Source: Streptomyces xinghaiensis S187
Lineage (GTDB): Bacteria > Actinomycetota > Actinomycetes > Streptomycetales > Streptomycetaceae
Assembly (NCBI RefSeq): GCF_000220705.2
Contig: NZ_CP023202.1
Coordinates: 434,001 to 498,000 of the forward strand
DNA length: 64,000 bases
Reading direction: 5' to 3'
Part shown: positions 34,905-43,251 of the stretch, piece by piece
How positions within the stretch are numbered: position 1 is the first letter of the stretch
Layout of the letters: each line of letters starts with the position of its first letter
Notes under the pieces: generated by a model
Told to the model about the DNA's origin: nothing
Database searches by the model: none
The model's input: only the letters and a program-made list of their open reading frames with translations
Translations under genes and position numbers: made by a program

Positions 34905-35525
34905 TCACTGCAGCAGCCGGACCGCCAGCAGCAGCACCCCGCCGGCCGCCAGGCACAGCACGCCCCGCCGGAGCCACCGGTACTTCACCGCCAGGATCAG
35001 CCCCAGGGTGCACGACTGCTCCACCATCCAGCGCTGCGGCTCCCGGCCCGCCCGCGCCACCCGGGGCAGCAGCGCCTCCGCCGACGCACCGCCCGGGAAC
35101 CGTGTCAGGTCCGCGAAGAAGGTTCCGTCGGCGGTGGCCGCCGCGGCCACCGGGCGGCCGGGCGGGCGCCTGCGCGGCACCACCACGGCCGCCAGCATGA
35201 CCACCCCCGCGGTCCACAGCAGCACCCCGGCCGCGGCGGCGGCCGCCGGCAGGGCCGGCAGCCCGTCCCCGTACCAGGTCAGCACCATGACGAGGACCGC
35301 CATCGCCCCGGAGAGCAGGATCGACGCCTTGGTGTCGGCCCGGCCCATCTCCTCCCGCACCGTGTTGAGCAGGCGCTCGGCGACGAGGTGCGCGCCGGGC
35401 CCGGCCGGCCGGCGCTCGCCGCGGGCGTCCGGGGGTCCGGCGCCCGGGAGCCCGGCCGGCGGGCCGGCGGGCGCCGGGGTGCCGGCCGGGCTCCCGCCCG
35501 CACCCGCCGGTGGCGTCGTCGTCAT
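34905..35525 (-). CDS. Pycsar-type transmembrane effector (PycTM domain)
   Basis: 206 residues. After a disordered Pro/Gly/Ala segment (1-45), the PycTM (DUF5706-type) signature appears: HLVAERLLNTVREEMGRADTKASILLSGAMAVL in family blocks, in which the RADTKASILL motif leads into membrane helix 1 (about 68-88). Helix 2 is about 92-115 and a third hydrophobic segment closes the protein (about 185-205). In Pycsar antiphage systems such effectors are opened by cCMP or cUMP and disrupt the inner membrane. It is the last gene of a four-gene operon whose first gene encodes a nucleotidyl-cyclase-like protein, and starts 3 nt past the previous stop. Confidence 0.85.
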   Translation of the reverse strand: MTTTPPAGAGGSPAGTPAPAGPPAGLPGAGPPDARGERRPAGPGAHLVAERLLNTVREEMGRADTKASILLSGAMAVLVMVLTWYGDGLPALPAAAAAAGVLLWTAGVVMLAAVVVPRRRPPGRPVAAAATADGTFFADLTRFPGGASAEALLPRVARAGREPQRWMVEQSCTLGLILAVKYRWLRRGVLCLAAGGVLLLAVRLLQ

Positions 35526-35528
35526 CCG

Positions 35529-36662
35529 TCACCCCCCGCCGGGCCGCGCCGGGCCGGTGCCCGGGCCGCTGCCACCGCCCGGACCGTCCTCCCGCTCCGC
35601 CTCCCAGAAGGGCCGTGGCCGCGCCGGCTCGCGCCCGCCGGCCGCGCCGCCGCCGGCGTCCAGGACGCGGTGCGACGCGTCCCCGGCCGTCTCGACGACC
35701 CGCCGGGTGCCGGTGCGCAGGAACTCCACCACGGCCTGCGCCTGGTCGCCGAGCTGCCAGGTCTCCAGGAGATTGCCGTCGATCAGCCGTCCGATGAGCT
35801 CCATCGAGTCCTGGCGCGCCTCGCGCTGCTCGTTCCGCAGCATGGCGTGGATCTTCGGCAGCTCCTGCGGGCTCCGGGCCATCATCTCGGCCATGAGGGC
35901 GGTCTCGCCGCGCTCCAGGGCACCCTGGAAGTGCGCGGTCCACTCGCGGATGCTGTTCCGCTCGCCCTCGTCCTTCAGCCGCCGCAGGTCCTGGTCGATC
36001 CGCTCCAGCACCGTCAGGTGCCGGGCCTCGACCACCCGTTCGGTGTGCCGGACCGTCAGCTCGTCCGGGCTGATGTCCGCGAACACCTCGAGCTCCAGGC
36101 CGAACGCGCTGCCCGGGTCGCTGCCGCCGAGCGCTTCGCCGACCGCCTCGTTCGCGGCCTTCACCTCGTGGACGGCGTACCGCCGGGTGACCTCGCGGAG
36201 CCGCGACTCCAGTTCGGGGATCATCAGCTGGGCCACGTCCGACACCTGGCTGGTCGCCACCGTGTACGGGTCGCGCACGCGCCAGCGGACCTTGACCCGG
36301 GCCGGGAAGAACAGGGCGCTGTCGGCGGTCGGCAGTTTCACCTCGAACTGCGCGACGTGCCAGCCGAGCTGGACGTCCACCACCGTGTAGGGCCGGGAGA
36401 AGAAGCGGAGCCAGTGCCCGCGGTCGCCCTCGGGGTTCACCACCCGCGTGGAGCGCATGCGGTAGTAGAGCACGGAGGCGACCTGGGCGCTCGGGTGCCG
36501 GTAGGGCCACTTCGGGGTGTACTCGCGGACGAACGGGCCGGCGAGGTCCTGCGACGGACCGGCCACGGCGGGCCGGGGTCTGTGGGCGGATACCGGCCCG
36601 CCGGGGGCCTGCGCGGGCAGCCCGGGCAGCCCTGTGCGGGACTGGTGCGGTTGGACGGTCAT
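35529..36662 (-). CDS. SPFH/band-7-like protein of the cyclase-effector operon
   Basis: 377 residues, no signal peptide or membrane helix. The middle part resembles an SPFH (stomatin/prohibitin) domain: FEVKLPTADSALFFPARVKVRWRVRDP, then LMIPELESRLREVTRRYAVHEVKAANEAV, each seen in pieces. A charged, likely coiled-coil region follows (about 190-310: HTERVVEARHLTVLERIDQDLRRLKDEGERN), and a Gly/Pro tail ends it. SPFH proteins form membrane-linked rings. The ATG overlaps the stop of the upstream gene (ATGA). A scaffold bringing the effector together at the membrane is a reasonable guess, not proven; assignment to SPFH is by pattern only. Confidence 0.7.
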   Translation of the reverse strand: MTVQPHQSRTGLPGLPAQAPGGPVSAHRPRPAVAGPSQDLAGPFVREYTPKWPYRHPSAQVASVLYYRMRSTRVVNPEGDRGHWLRFFSRPYTVVDVQLGWHVAQFEVKLPTADSALFFPARVKVRWRVRDPYTVATSQVSDVAQLMIPELESRLREVTRRYAVHEVKAANEAVGEALGGSDPGSAFGLELEVFADISPDELTVRHTERVVEARHLTVLERIDQDLRRLKDEGERNSIREWTAHFQGALERGETALMAEMMARSPQELPKIHAMLRNEQREARQDSMELIGRLIDGNLLETWQLGDQAQAVVEFLRTGTRRVVETAGDASHRVLDAGGGAAGGREPARPRPFWEAEREDGPGGGSGPGTGPARPGGG

Positions 36663-38986
36663 GGTGCGGTGTTCCCTTCCCCTGGTGCCAGTGCTTCCCG
36701 GACCCGCGCGGTCACCGCCGGGTCGACGGACTCGTCGGGGTCCCGCTCCAGCCGGGCCGCCAGATGGCGCAGGCGTTCCCGGCCGGGCTCGTCGGCGGCC
36801 ACCAGCGGCAGGAACCGGCAGAGTTCCTCCAGCAGCGCCGTGTCCCGCTCCCCCCGGCGGATCCAGTCCGTGAGCGCGGTGAGTACGGCGTCGCGGGACC
36901 GGCCGTTGTCCAGCGCGAACCGCACCAGATCGGCCAGCCGGTGGCGCTCGCCCGGTTCGACCGCCAGCAGGGCGGCCACCAGCGGCCGGCTCAGATACGG
37001 CTCCAGCTCCGTCCGGTCCTCCAGCCCCCACAGCGCCCAGGCCCGCATCGACACGGCGCCCACCACGCAGAGCAGGCCGAGGTCCCGGCGGCTCGCCCGT
37101 CCGTCGCCGAGCCAGCGCCCGATGCGGGTGACGACGGTGCCGGGCGCGGGGCCGGCGAGCAGCCGGACGACGCTGTAGGCGGTGTCCTCCAGCAGGCCCC
37201 AGTCCGTCTCCGTCTCCGCCGCGCCGCCGTCCCGGTCCGAGGCGGCACCGGCCAGCCGGCCCAGCTCGTCGAGGCCGGCGGTGAGCGACTCCTCCACGGA
37301 GCCGTAGCCGTGCACCAGCGCGGCGGTGCGGCGCAGCAGCGGGTCCGTGCCCCGGGCCCAGCCGCGCACCAGGGCGCGTGCCGCTCCCCGGACCGCCTCG
37401 TGGCGGGCACCCTCGGCGGTCGCCGTGGCGGCGGCCATCCGCTGGGACGCGGAGTCGGCGGCGGCCATCGGCAGCACCAGTTCGGCCAGCACGTACGGGT
37501 AGTCGCGCCAGGACAGCGCACCGGTGGCCACCGCGGCCGGCACCCAGACGGCGGGCCGGGAGTCGTCGCACAGGGTGCGCAGCCAGCGGGAGAGCGGGCC
37601 GCGCGCGTTGTGGTGCTGGTCCCAGATGTGGCCGAGGACGGCCGAGGACAGCGCGCGGCCCTGGAAGCGGACCGTGCGCACCGGCACCTCGACGTCCCCG
37701 ACCGGTGCCGCGCCGTCCTCCAGCACCGCGCGGGCGGCGGTCAGCCGGGCCTGGAGGTTGTCGGTGAACAAGGGCCGGCCGGGTACCTCCTCGGGGGCCC
37801 AGGTCGCGGCGAACTCCCAGGCCAGTTGTTCGGCCGCCTCGGCCGCGACACTGTACGGGGCGCCGTTGTACACGGCGAGCGCGCTCCGGAAGGCGGCGGG
37901 ACGGAGGGTCGTCAGCGCGGTGCCCAGGCTGCCGCCGCGGCCGGCGCCGGCGAACCAGGCCCGGGCCTGCCGGGCGGCGAACCCGGCGCACTCGGCGCGC
38001 AGCCCGTCGTCCGTCAGTTCGTCCTTGGCGTGGCGCGCCAGCAGCCCGGCGAGGGTGACGGCCTCGTGGGGGCGCAGCTGTTCCAGCCCGAGGGCCCCGG
38101 TCACGTCCTCGCCGCAGGAGACGGCGACCGCGCGTTCGACGGCTTCGGTGCCGCCGGCGCCGAGGAGGGGGCGCAGATGGCGGCGGAGGACGCTCTCCGC
38201 GTCCGGCGGCCGGAAGAGGGTGCCGTAGCGGCCGCGCAGCAGTTCGTCGGCGAAGTCGCCCGCGTCCACGACGAGGACGGCGTAGGCGTCGCGTGCGGTG
38301 AGCAGGTCGCGCAGCCGGTCGAGGTGGATCTCGGCCGGGCGGGCCCCCGCGGCGCTCCGTGCCGGGTGGTCCCCGCCGGTGGTCCCGGCCGGGGTGTCGC
38401 CGGCTCCGGCCCGGGCGGGGAAGCCGTCCACGGCGATCTCGGTGAGGTAGCCGTGGCCGTCCTGGATGTCCGTGTCGGCGATCCGGTCCAGCTCGGTGCG
38501 CGGGTCCATGCGTTCGACGGTGCCGCGGGTGAGCTCGTCGAGGAGGGAGAGCGCCGCGTAGCCGCGGCCGGTGCCGGGGTCGCCGCAGAGCGCGATGATC
38601 CGCCGTTCCGTGAGCAGGGCGCGGAGTTCCCCGTAGCCCGGGGGTTCGGCGAAGACGAGGCGCAGGGCGCGCAGTTCGTCCCGCGGTACGGCGCCGGAGA
38701 CCAGAGAGGGACGGCCGCCGAACTGGTAGACGTCGCCGACGTGGACGGCGCCCGCCGCGCTGTCCACGACCGTGTTCGCGCCGTGCACCGTGAAGTTGGC
38801 GCGAGCCTCGCGCACCGCCTGCACGGCGTCCGCTCCGCCGCCGGCCGGGCCGCGCGGCCCCTGGAGGGCACGCGGCCGTTCCGGGGAGGCGCCGGCCTTG
38901 TCCTCGCCCGGCTCGTCCCGGCCGGGGCCGGCCGCGGCGTCCCTGCCGCCGGCGGCCGGTGCCGCGCCCGCTTCCTCGTCGCTCAC
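36659..38986 (-). CDS. large NTPase-like regulator with degenerate P-loop (STAND-like)
   Basis: 775 residues. The N-terminal 60 residues are disordered. Residues 67-92 contain the motif VHGANTVVDSAAGAVHVGD ending YQFGG, similar to glycine-rich beta stretches found beside effector domains in actinobacterial conflict systems. A P-loop-like segment IIALCGDPGTGRGYAALSLL (about 130-148) lacks the canonical Lys-Ser/Thr (GRG instead of GK[ST]), and AYAVLVVDAGDFADE (235-248) resembles Walker B. The rest is helical and may be a repeat sensor. GTG start overlaps the cyclase stop (GTGA). ATP binding is therefore doubtful. No relative of known function is recognised. Confidence 0.78.
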   Translation of the reverse strand: MSDEEAGAAPAAGGRDAAAGPGRDEPGEDKAGASPERPRALQGPRGPAGGGADAVQAVREARANFTVHGANTVVDSAAGAVHVGDVYQFGGRPSLVSGAVPRDELRALRLVFAEPPGYGELRALLTERRIIALCGDPGTGRGYAALSLLDELTRGTVERMDPRTELDRIADTDIQDGHGYLTEIAVDGFPARAGAGDTPAGTTGGDHPARSAAGARPAEIHLDRLRDLLTARDAYAVLVVDAGDFADELLRGRYGTLFRPPDAESVLRRHLRPLLGAGGTEAVERAVAVSCGEDVTGALGLEQLRPHEAVTLAGLLARHAKDELTDDGLRAECAGFAARQARAWFAGAGRGGSLGTALTTLRPAAFRSALAVYNGAPYSVAAEAAEQLAWEFAATWAPEEVPGRPLFTDNLQARLTAARAVLEDGAAPVGDVEVPVRTVRFQGRALSSAVLGHIWDQHHNARGPLSRWLRTLCDDSRPAVWVPAAVATGALSWRDYPYVLAELVLPMAAADSASQRMAAATATAEGARHEAVRGAARALVRGWARGTDPLLRRTAALVHGYGSVEESLTAGLDELGRLAGAASDRDGGAAETETDWGLLEDTAYSVVRLLAGPAPGTVVTRIGRWLGDGRASRRDLGLLCVVGAVSMRAWALWGLEDRTELEPYLSRPLVAALLAVEPGERHRLADLVRFALDNGRSRDAVLTALTDWIRRGERDTALLEELCRFLPLVAADEPGRERLRHLAARLERDPDESVDPAVTARVREALAPGEGNTAP

Positions 38987-39834
38987 CGGGCCCCGCCCCC
39001 GCCCGTGCGCCGCTTCCGCCCCTGCTCGACCGCGGTGGAGCCGGCCTCGAAGGTGTTGCCGTCGATGACGGTGTTGTCCCCGTCGATCTGCTCGAAGACG
39101 TACTTGGGCGCCTCCCGGCGCGGTTCCGGCGGTACCGGTCGCCGATCCTTCTCCTGATCGGTCTCACCGGTACCGCCGGGCGCGCCCGTCCGGGACCCCT
39201 CCCCCGAAGGGTTCCCGGTGGCCGGGGCCGGTCCCGCCGCGGGCAGCGGGGGGACCGGCAGTCCGGGGACGTGGAACCAGGCGGTCAGCCCGGCCTGCTT
39301 GACCTCCACCGGCGCGGGCCGGTAGTGCTCGGGCTCGACGAACCGGCCGCCCTCGGCGACGACCGACTGGTACAGCCAGTCGGAGACGACGAACACGAGG
39401 TCGGAGCGGGGCGCCGCCGCCAGGACCCGGCGCGCGGCGGCACTGTCGCACAGCCCGCACGCCTGGTCGACGGCCGAGCCGGCCAGTCCGCGGCCGTCGT
39501 CGGCCACCGGCCCCGCGTGCATCCCGATCCGGAGCCGCAGCCTGGCGTCCGGGCGGCCGCCCCGGTTGTGCTCGCGCAGCCCCTGGTAGATCTCCTCCAG
39601 CCACAGGCCGACCATGGCCTCCGGCGGCGTCGCCGGGTCGGTCGCCAGCAGCACCCCGTCGCCGCGGTCCTCCAGGTGCACCCGGTCCGCGGGCAGGTCC
39701 ACCGCGCAGAGCGCGTCCTCGACCAGCCGGTACACCGTGTCGCGCAGATGGAGCTTGCCCCGCAGGTCCCGCTGGGAGGAGCCCTCCGCGTCCACACTGA
39801 CGATCAGCCGGTTGACGGCTTGTCTGGTCCCCAC
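38983..39834 (-). CDS. class III nucleotidyl-cyclase-like protein
   Basis: 283 residues. The class III fold is readable: LIVSVDAEG with metal Asp15, the beta-hairpin HLEDRGDGVLLAT with metal Asp59, RIGMHAGPV, the dimer arm AGSAVDQACGLCDSAAARR and the closing strand VEVKQAGLTAWFHVPG. Both metal aspartates are kept, but the usual transition-state pair (N..AAR) reads D..ACG, so activity may be altered or lost. Residues 255-275 contain QIDGDNTVIDGNTFEAGSTAV, whose GDNTVI pattern recurs in the next protein. GTG at 39834 after GAGGAG. First gene of the operon with the PycTM effector; nucleotide specificity (cAMP, cCMP or cUMP) is unknown. Confidence 0.75.
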   Translation of the reverse strand: MGTRQAVNRLIVSVDAEGSSQRDLRGKLHLRDTVYRLVEDALCAVDLPADRVHLEDRGDGVLLATDPATPPEAMVGLWLEEIYQGLREHNRGGRPDARLRLRIGMHAGPVADDGRGLAGSAVDQACGLCDSAAARRVLAAAPRSDLVFVVSDWLYQSVVAEGGRFVEPEHYRPAPVEVKQAGLTAWFHVPGLPVPPLPAAGPAPATGNPSGEGSRTGAPGGTGETDQEKDRRPVPPEPRREAPKYVFEQIDGDNTVIDGNTFEAGSTAVEQGRKRRTGGGGAR

Positions 39835-39987
39835 TGGTACTCCTCGGCTGCGTGGCGTGCTCGACGGGACCAGACTGGCCCGGGCACGGCGCCCCGTCCG
39901 TAGCCGTTTACACAGTTGGACGCATCTCGCCGCTGCCGCCCCGCGTGCCGCTCGCGCCGGGCCCGGCGGCCCGGCGGCCGGATCCGG

Positions 39988-40698
39988 CTATCCGGCCCGT
40001 CCGGACTCGCCGGTGGACTCGCCGCGGGCGAGGAGCCGCAGCAGCGCGGGGTTCTGCACCACCAGACGGCGGTGCGCCGTGCTGACCACGCCCTGCTCGC
40101 GCAGCAGCCGCAGGGCCTTGGCGACGGCCTCCCGGGTGGTGCCGATCGCGGCGGCGAGATCGTGCTGGGGCATGGGCAGGGCGATGACCACCCCGCCGCC
40201 CTCGGCCGAGGCGCCCGCCCGGTCGGACAGTTCGACGATCCGCGCGGCCAGCCGCCGCAGGACGTTCTCGGAGGCCAGGGCCCGGCGTTCGCCGTCGGAG
40301 CTGCGCAGCCGGGAGCTGAGCTGCCGCATGATCGGGCCGTTGGCGGCGGGGTGCGTGGCCAGGAAGCCGCGGAACCGGTCGCCGGGGATGACGAGGGTGT
40401 CGAGCGGGCCGAGAGCGGTGATGGTGGCGCTGCGCGGGCCGCGGTCGACGGCCGCGAGGTCACCGACCACCGATCCGGCTCCCCGGACGGCGAGGATCAG
40501 CCGGCCGCCCCGCTCGGTGTCGACGGAGACGGTGGCCCAGCCCCTGAGGATGGCGACGACGAAGGACGTGCGGTCGCGCTCGCGCATCAGCACGTCCCCC
40601 GGGGCGTAACGGCGTGGGGTGCCGAGCCCGATCAGCGCGGTCCGGTCCTGCGCGGGAAGGGCGTCCAGAAACGAGCGCCCCTGTTCGAAAAGGCCCAC
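39988..40698 (-). CDS. Crp/Fnr-family transcriptional regulator
   Basis: 236 residues. The N-terminal cyclic-nucleotide-binding beta-roll runs 10-120 (YAPGDVLMRERDRTSFVVAILRGWATV, GSVVGDLAAVDRGPRSATITAL). The C-terminal winged helix has HDLAAAIGTTREAVAKALRLLREQGVV. The expected phosphate-binding GE of cAMP-binding members is GDLAAVD here, so the ligand is uncertain. GTG 40698 has a G-rich ribosome site and a clear promoter upstream. It lies 153 nt upstream of the cyclase-like gene in the same direction, suggesting it senses or controls that operon. Confidence 0.92.
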   Translation of the reverse strand: MGLFEQGRSFLDALPAQDRTALIGLGTPRRYAPGDVLMRERDRTSFVVAILRGWATVSVDTERGGRLILAVRGAGSVVGDLAAVDRGPRSATITALGPLDTLVIPGDRFRGFLATHPAANGPIMRQLSSRLRSSDGERRALASENVLRRLAARIVELSDRAGASAEGGGVVIALPMPQHDLAAAIGTTREAVAKALRLLREQGVVSTAHRRLVVQNPALLRLLARGESTGESGRAG

Positions 40699-40773
40699 CG
40701 GGCCACCCCCATCCGGTGCTGCGCGCGCGGGGCGCGCGGGTGCTCCCGCGGCCGCCGGGCCATGTGCGCCGGA

Positions 40774-40802
40774 ACGCTACCGAGTGCCCGACAGGTAGTC
40801 AA
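40774..40802 (-). promoter_or_regulatory. promoter of the Crp/Fnr gene
   Basis: TTGACT, 17-nt spacer, TAGCGT on the minus strand: a near-consensus vegetative promoter starting transcription near 40767. Confidence 0.75.
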
Positions 40803-40884
40803 AAGCCCTTGACAGCACGGTTGCCCAAGATGTGGATCTTCTTCCTTCGCGGGCCGGAAGCCCTGTTGCCGGGCCGGCACGCCG

Positions 40885-40912
40885 GCCGGAGACCCGCGCG
40901 CGGGCGTCCGGC
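40885..40912. terminator. terminator hairpin of the DHA2 exporter
   Basis: GCCGGA (40885-40890) and TCCGGC (40907-40912) flank an inner CCCGCGCGCGGG self-complementary stem, just past the exporter stop. Confidence 0.7.
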
Positions 40913-40916
40913 CCGG

Positions 40917-42455
40917 TCAGGTCTCCGGGCCCCGGGGCGGCCCGGGCCCCCCGTCCGGTGCCGGCGGGCGGCCGTCGTCCGGCCGGCCGGGTTCCAGGGG
41001 CGGGCTGGTGAGCCCGCAGTGCGCGGTGCACTGGGGCCGTTCCGGCTCCTCGCCGTCCCCGGCCAGCCGCCCCGTCGGCATGGTGAGCCGGGAGATCAGC
41101 GCGCCCAGCACCATCAGCCCGGCACAGAGCGGCAGGGCGGCGGCGAAGGCCCGGTCCATGGCCTCCGGGACGCGGTACTCGTCGCTGGAGAGGCCGACCG
41201 CCAGGGGAAGCGCGGCCACGGCGAGGAGCTGGGCGATCCGGGCCGCGGCGTTGTTCACCCCGCTGGCGGTCCCGGCCCGTCCGGTGTCGGCGGCGGCCAG
41301 CACGGTCGCCGTCAGCGGCGCCACGAAGAGGCTCATCCCCAGGCCCTGCAGCACGGTCGCCGGGAACACGTCCGGCCAGTAGGAGCTGCCCGGCCGGGCC
41401 CGGCCCAGCAGCAGCACGCCCACCGCCGCGACCAGCGGCCCCGCCGTCAGCGGCAGCCGGGGGCCGGTCCGCTGCGCCAGCTCTCCCGCCGGTCCGGACA
41501 GCGCGATCATCAGCAGGGTGACCGGCAGCGACGCGATTCCGGCCTCCATCGCGTCGTAGCCGACCACGTTCTGCAGCTGGGTCGGCAGCAGGAAGAACAC
41601 CCCGCCGATCGCCGCGTACAGACACAGCGTCACGACGTTGACCCAGGTGAAGAGCCGGGACCGGAAGAGCGACAGGGGAAGCATCGGACGCGGTGTGCGG
41701 CGTTCGTGCCGGACGAAGAGCACACCGCACAGCACACCGCCGGCGGCGGTCGCGGCGGCGACGAGTCCCTCCGGGCCGCCGGAGGCCTCGATGAGCGCGT
41801 GGGTGATGCCGGCGAGCGACAGGGCCGCCAGGACGCCGCCCGTGATGTCGAACCGCCCGGACGCCAGCGGGTCGCGGCTCTCCGGCACCCGGCGGGTGAG
41901 GAGGAGGACGACGGCGGCGAGCGGCACGTTGATGTAGAAGATCCAGCGCCAGCCGGGACCGTCCACCAGCCAGCCGCCGAGGAACGGGCCGACCGCGATG
42001 GCCACCCCGCCGAGCCCGGACCACAGCCCGACCGCCCGCGCCCGGTCCTCCGGGCGGAAGGACGCCTGGATCAGCGCCAGCGAGCCCGGGGTCAGCAGGG
42101 CTCCCCCGACGCCCTGCAGAGCCCGCGCGGCGATCAGCACGGTGTCCGTCCAGGCCAGTCCGCAGAGCACGGAGGCGACCGCGAACCAGACCACGCCCAG
42201 GGCGAACACCCGCCGCCGGCCGTACCGGTCACCGAGCGCTCCCCCGAGCAGCATCAGCCCGGCGAGCGTCAGCATGTAGGCGTTGACCGTCCACTGCAGC
42301 ACGGACAGCGGCACACCGAACTCGGCGCCGATCCTGGGCAGCGCCACCGTGACGACGGTGCCGTCCAGCATCGCCATGCCGGAGCCCAGCACGGCGGCGG
42401 CCAGCACCAGCCGCCCGGCCGGAGAACCCGGGCGCAGATCTCCGGGCTGGGTCAT
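40917..42455 (-). CDS. DHA2-family MFS drug exporter (EmrB/QacA type)
   Basis: 512 residues, 14 predicted membrane segments. Family motifs: MLDGTVVTVALPRIG in helix 1, LGDRYGRRRVF after helix 2, the motif C region GVGGALLTPGSLALI and SGLGGVAIAVGPFLGGWL. These proton antiporters expel drugs or metabolites. The cytoplasmic tail contains PQCTAHCG, a Cys-rich spot not typical of the family. ATG 42455 follows GGGGAG. No regulator is adjacent apart from the unrelated Crp-type gene. Confidence 0.93.
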   Translation of the reverse strand: MTQPGDLRPGSPAGRLVLAAAVLGSGMAMLDGTVVTVALPRIGAEFGVPLSVLQWTVNAYMLTLAGLMLLGGALGDRYGRRRVFALGVVWFAVASVLCGLAWTDTVLIAARALQGVGGALLTPGSLALIQASFRPEDRARAVGLWSGLGGVAIAVGPFLGGWLVDGPGWRWIFYINVPLAAVVLLLTRRVPESRDPLASGRFDITGGVLAALSLAGITHALIEASGGPEGLVAAATAAGGVLCGVLFVRHERRTPRPMLPLSLFRSRLFTWVNVVTLCLYAAIGGVFFLLPTQLQNVVGYDAMEAGIASLPVTLLMIALSGPAGELAQRTGPRLPLTAGPLVAAVGVLLLGRARPGSSYWPDVFPATVLQGLGMSLFVAPLTATVLAAADTGRAGTASGVNNAAARIAQLLAVAALPLAVGLSSDEYRVPEAMDRAFAAALPLCAGLMVLGALISRLTMPTGRLAGDGEEPERPQCTAHCGLTSPPLEPGRPDDGRPPAPDGGPGPPRGPET

Positions 42456-42734
42456 GCGGCACTCCCCGGGGCAGGCGGTACGGATGCCGTGGCCGGCCGC
42501 TCCCGGCGGCCGGTGCGCGACGGCGCGCCGCCCCCGCCCGGTGTTCCCGGACACCCGGGCGGGCCCTTGCGGGCGGCGGCCCCCACCGTATCCGCGCGGG
42601 CGCGGACGGTCCGTGACGGCACGGCGGTGGATGCGGCGGTACCGCCGCGGCAGCAGCGCCCGGGCCACGGCCGGTGCGGTCCGGCCGCGCCCGGGGAGGA
42701 AGCGCGGCCCCCGGGCCGGGCGGCGCCGTTCGCG

Positions 42735-42962
42735 CTACGGCAGCCCGGTCCCGTACTCCGGCCGGGTCCACTCGCCGACCACCGCCGAGGCCACCAGGAC
42801 CACGGCCACGATGGCGGCGAACACCCACAGGGGCCGCAGCCGGTGTATCCGCACCCGCAGGCCCCCGGCGGCGTACCGCTGCCGCGCCGGGGGCCTGCGC
42901 CGCCCGGCGGCACGCCCGGCACGCCTCTTCCAGTACACGAGCCGGTAATAGAGCTTCAGCAA
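42735..42962 (-). CDS. small single-span membrane protein, 75 aa
   Basis: A basic N-terminus (about 40 residues rich in Arg) precedes one membrane helix WVFAAIVAVVLVASAVVG and an acidic tail. The TTG start at 42962 (or the following CTG) is suggested by GAGGGGGAG just upstream, though spacing to TTG is tight. Codon bias is normal. No family recognised. Confidence 0.55.
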   Translation of the reverse strand: MLKLYYRLVYWKRRAGRAAGRRRPPARQRYAAGGLRVRIHRLRPLWVFAAIVAVVLVASAVVGEWTRPEYGTGLP

Positions 42963-43238
42963 GACTCCCCCTCGTTCCGGTCCCCGGCCCCCGCCGGCAC
43001 ACGCTTCCGGCGCGGCACGCCCCCGTCCGCCCGGAGCCCCGCCGCCTCCGCGCGCATCACGTTTCTATCGTGCCCGTCGGACATCCGCGATCCCGGACGG
43101 CACCGGGCTCCGGGCCCCGGTGCCGACGTGGCCGGCACACCCGCCCCGCACCTCCGCGGACCTTCGCGCACGGCCGGCGGGGTACCGGCATACCGGCCGC
43201 CTCCGCCTCCGGCCACCGGCATTGTCGGCCCCGGCTGT

Positions 43239-43244
43239 TACGTT
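43239..43244 (+). promoter_or_regulatory. -10 box of leaderless DinB mRNA
   Basis: TACGTT, 7 nt before the ATG at 43252. Confidence 0.5.
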
Positions 43245-43251
43245 CCCCGGC

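Noticed and set aside
35529..39167. 1212-codon open frame on the minus strand
   Set aside because: Only its first-operon part after 36662 has protein-like composition; upstream it is Arg/Pro-rich shadow of the NTPase and cyclase frames.
34905..40698. Calling the operon an established Pycsar system
   Set aside because: The cyclase lacks part of the canonical active site and two extra genes are present; only a Pycsar-like label is supported.
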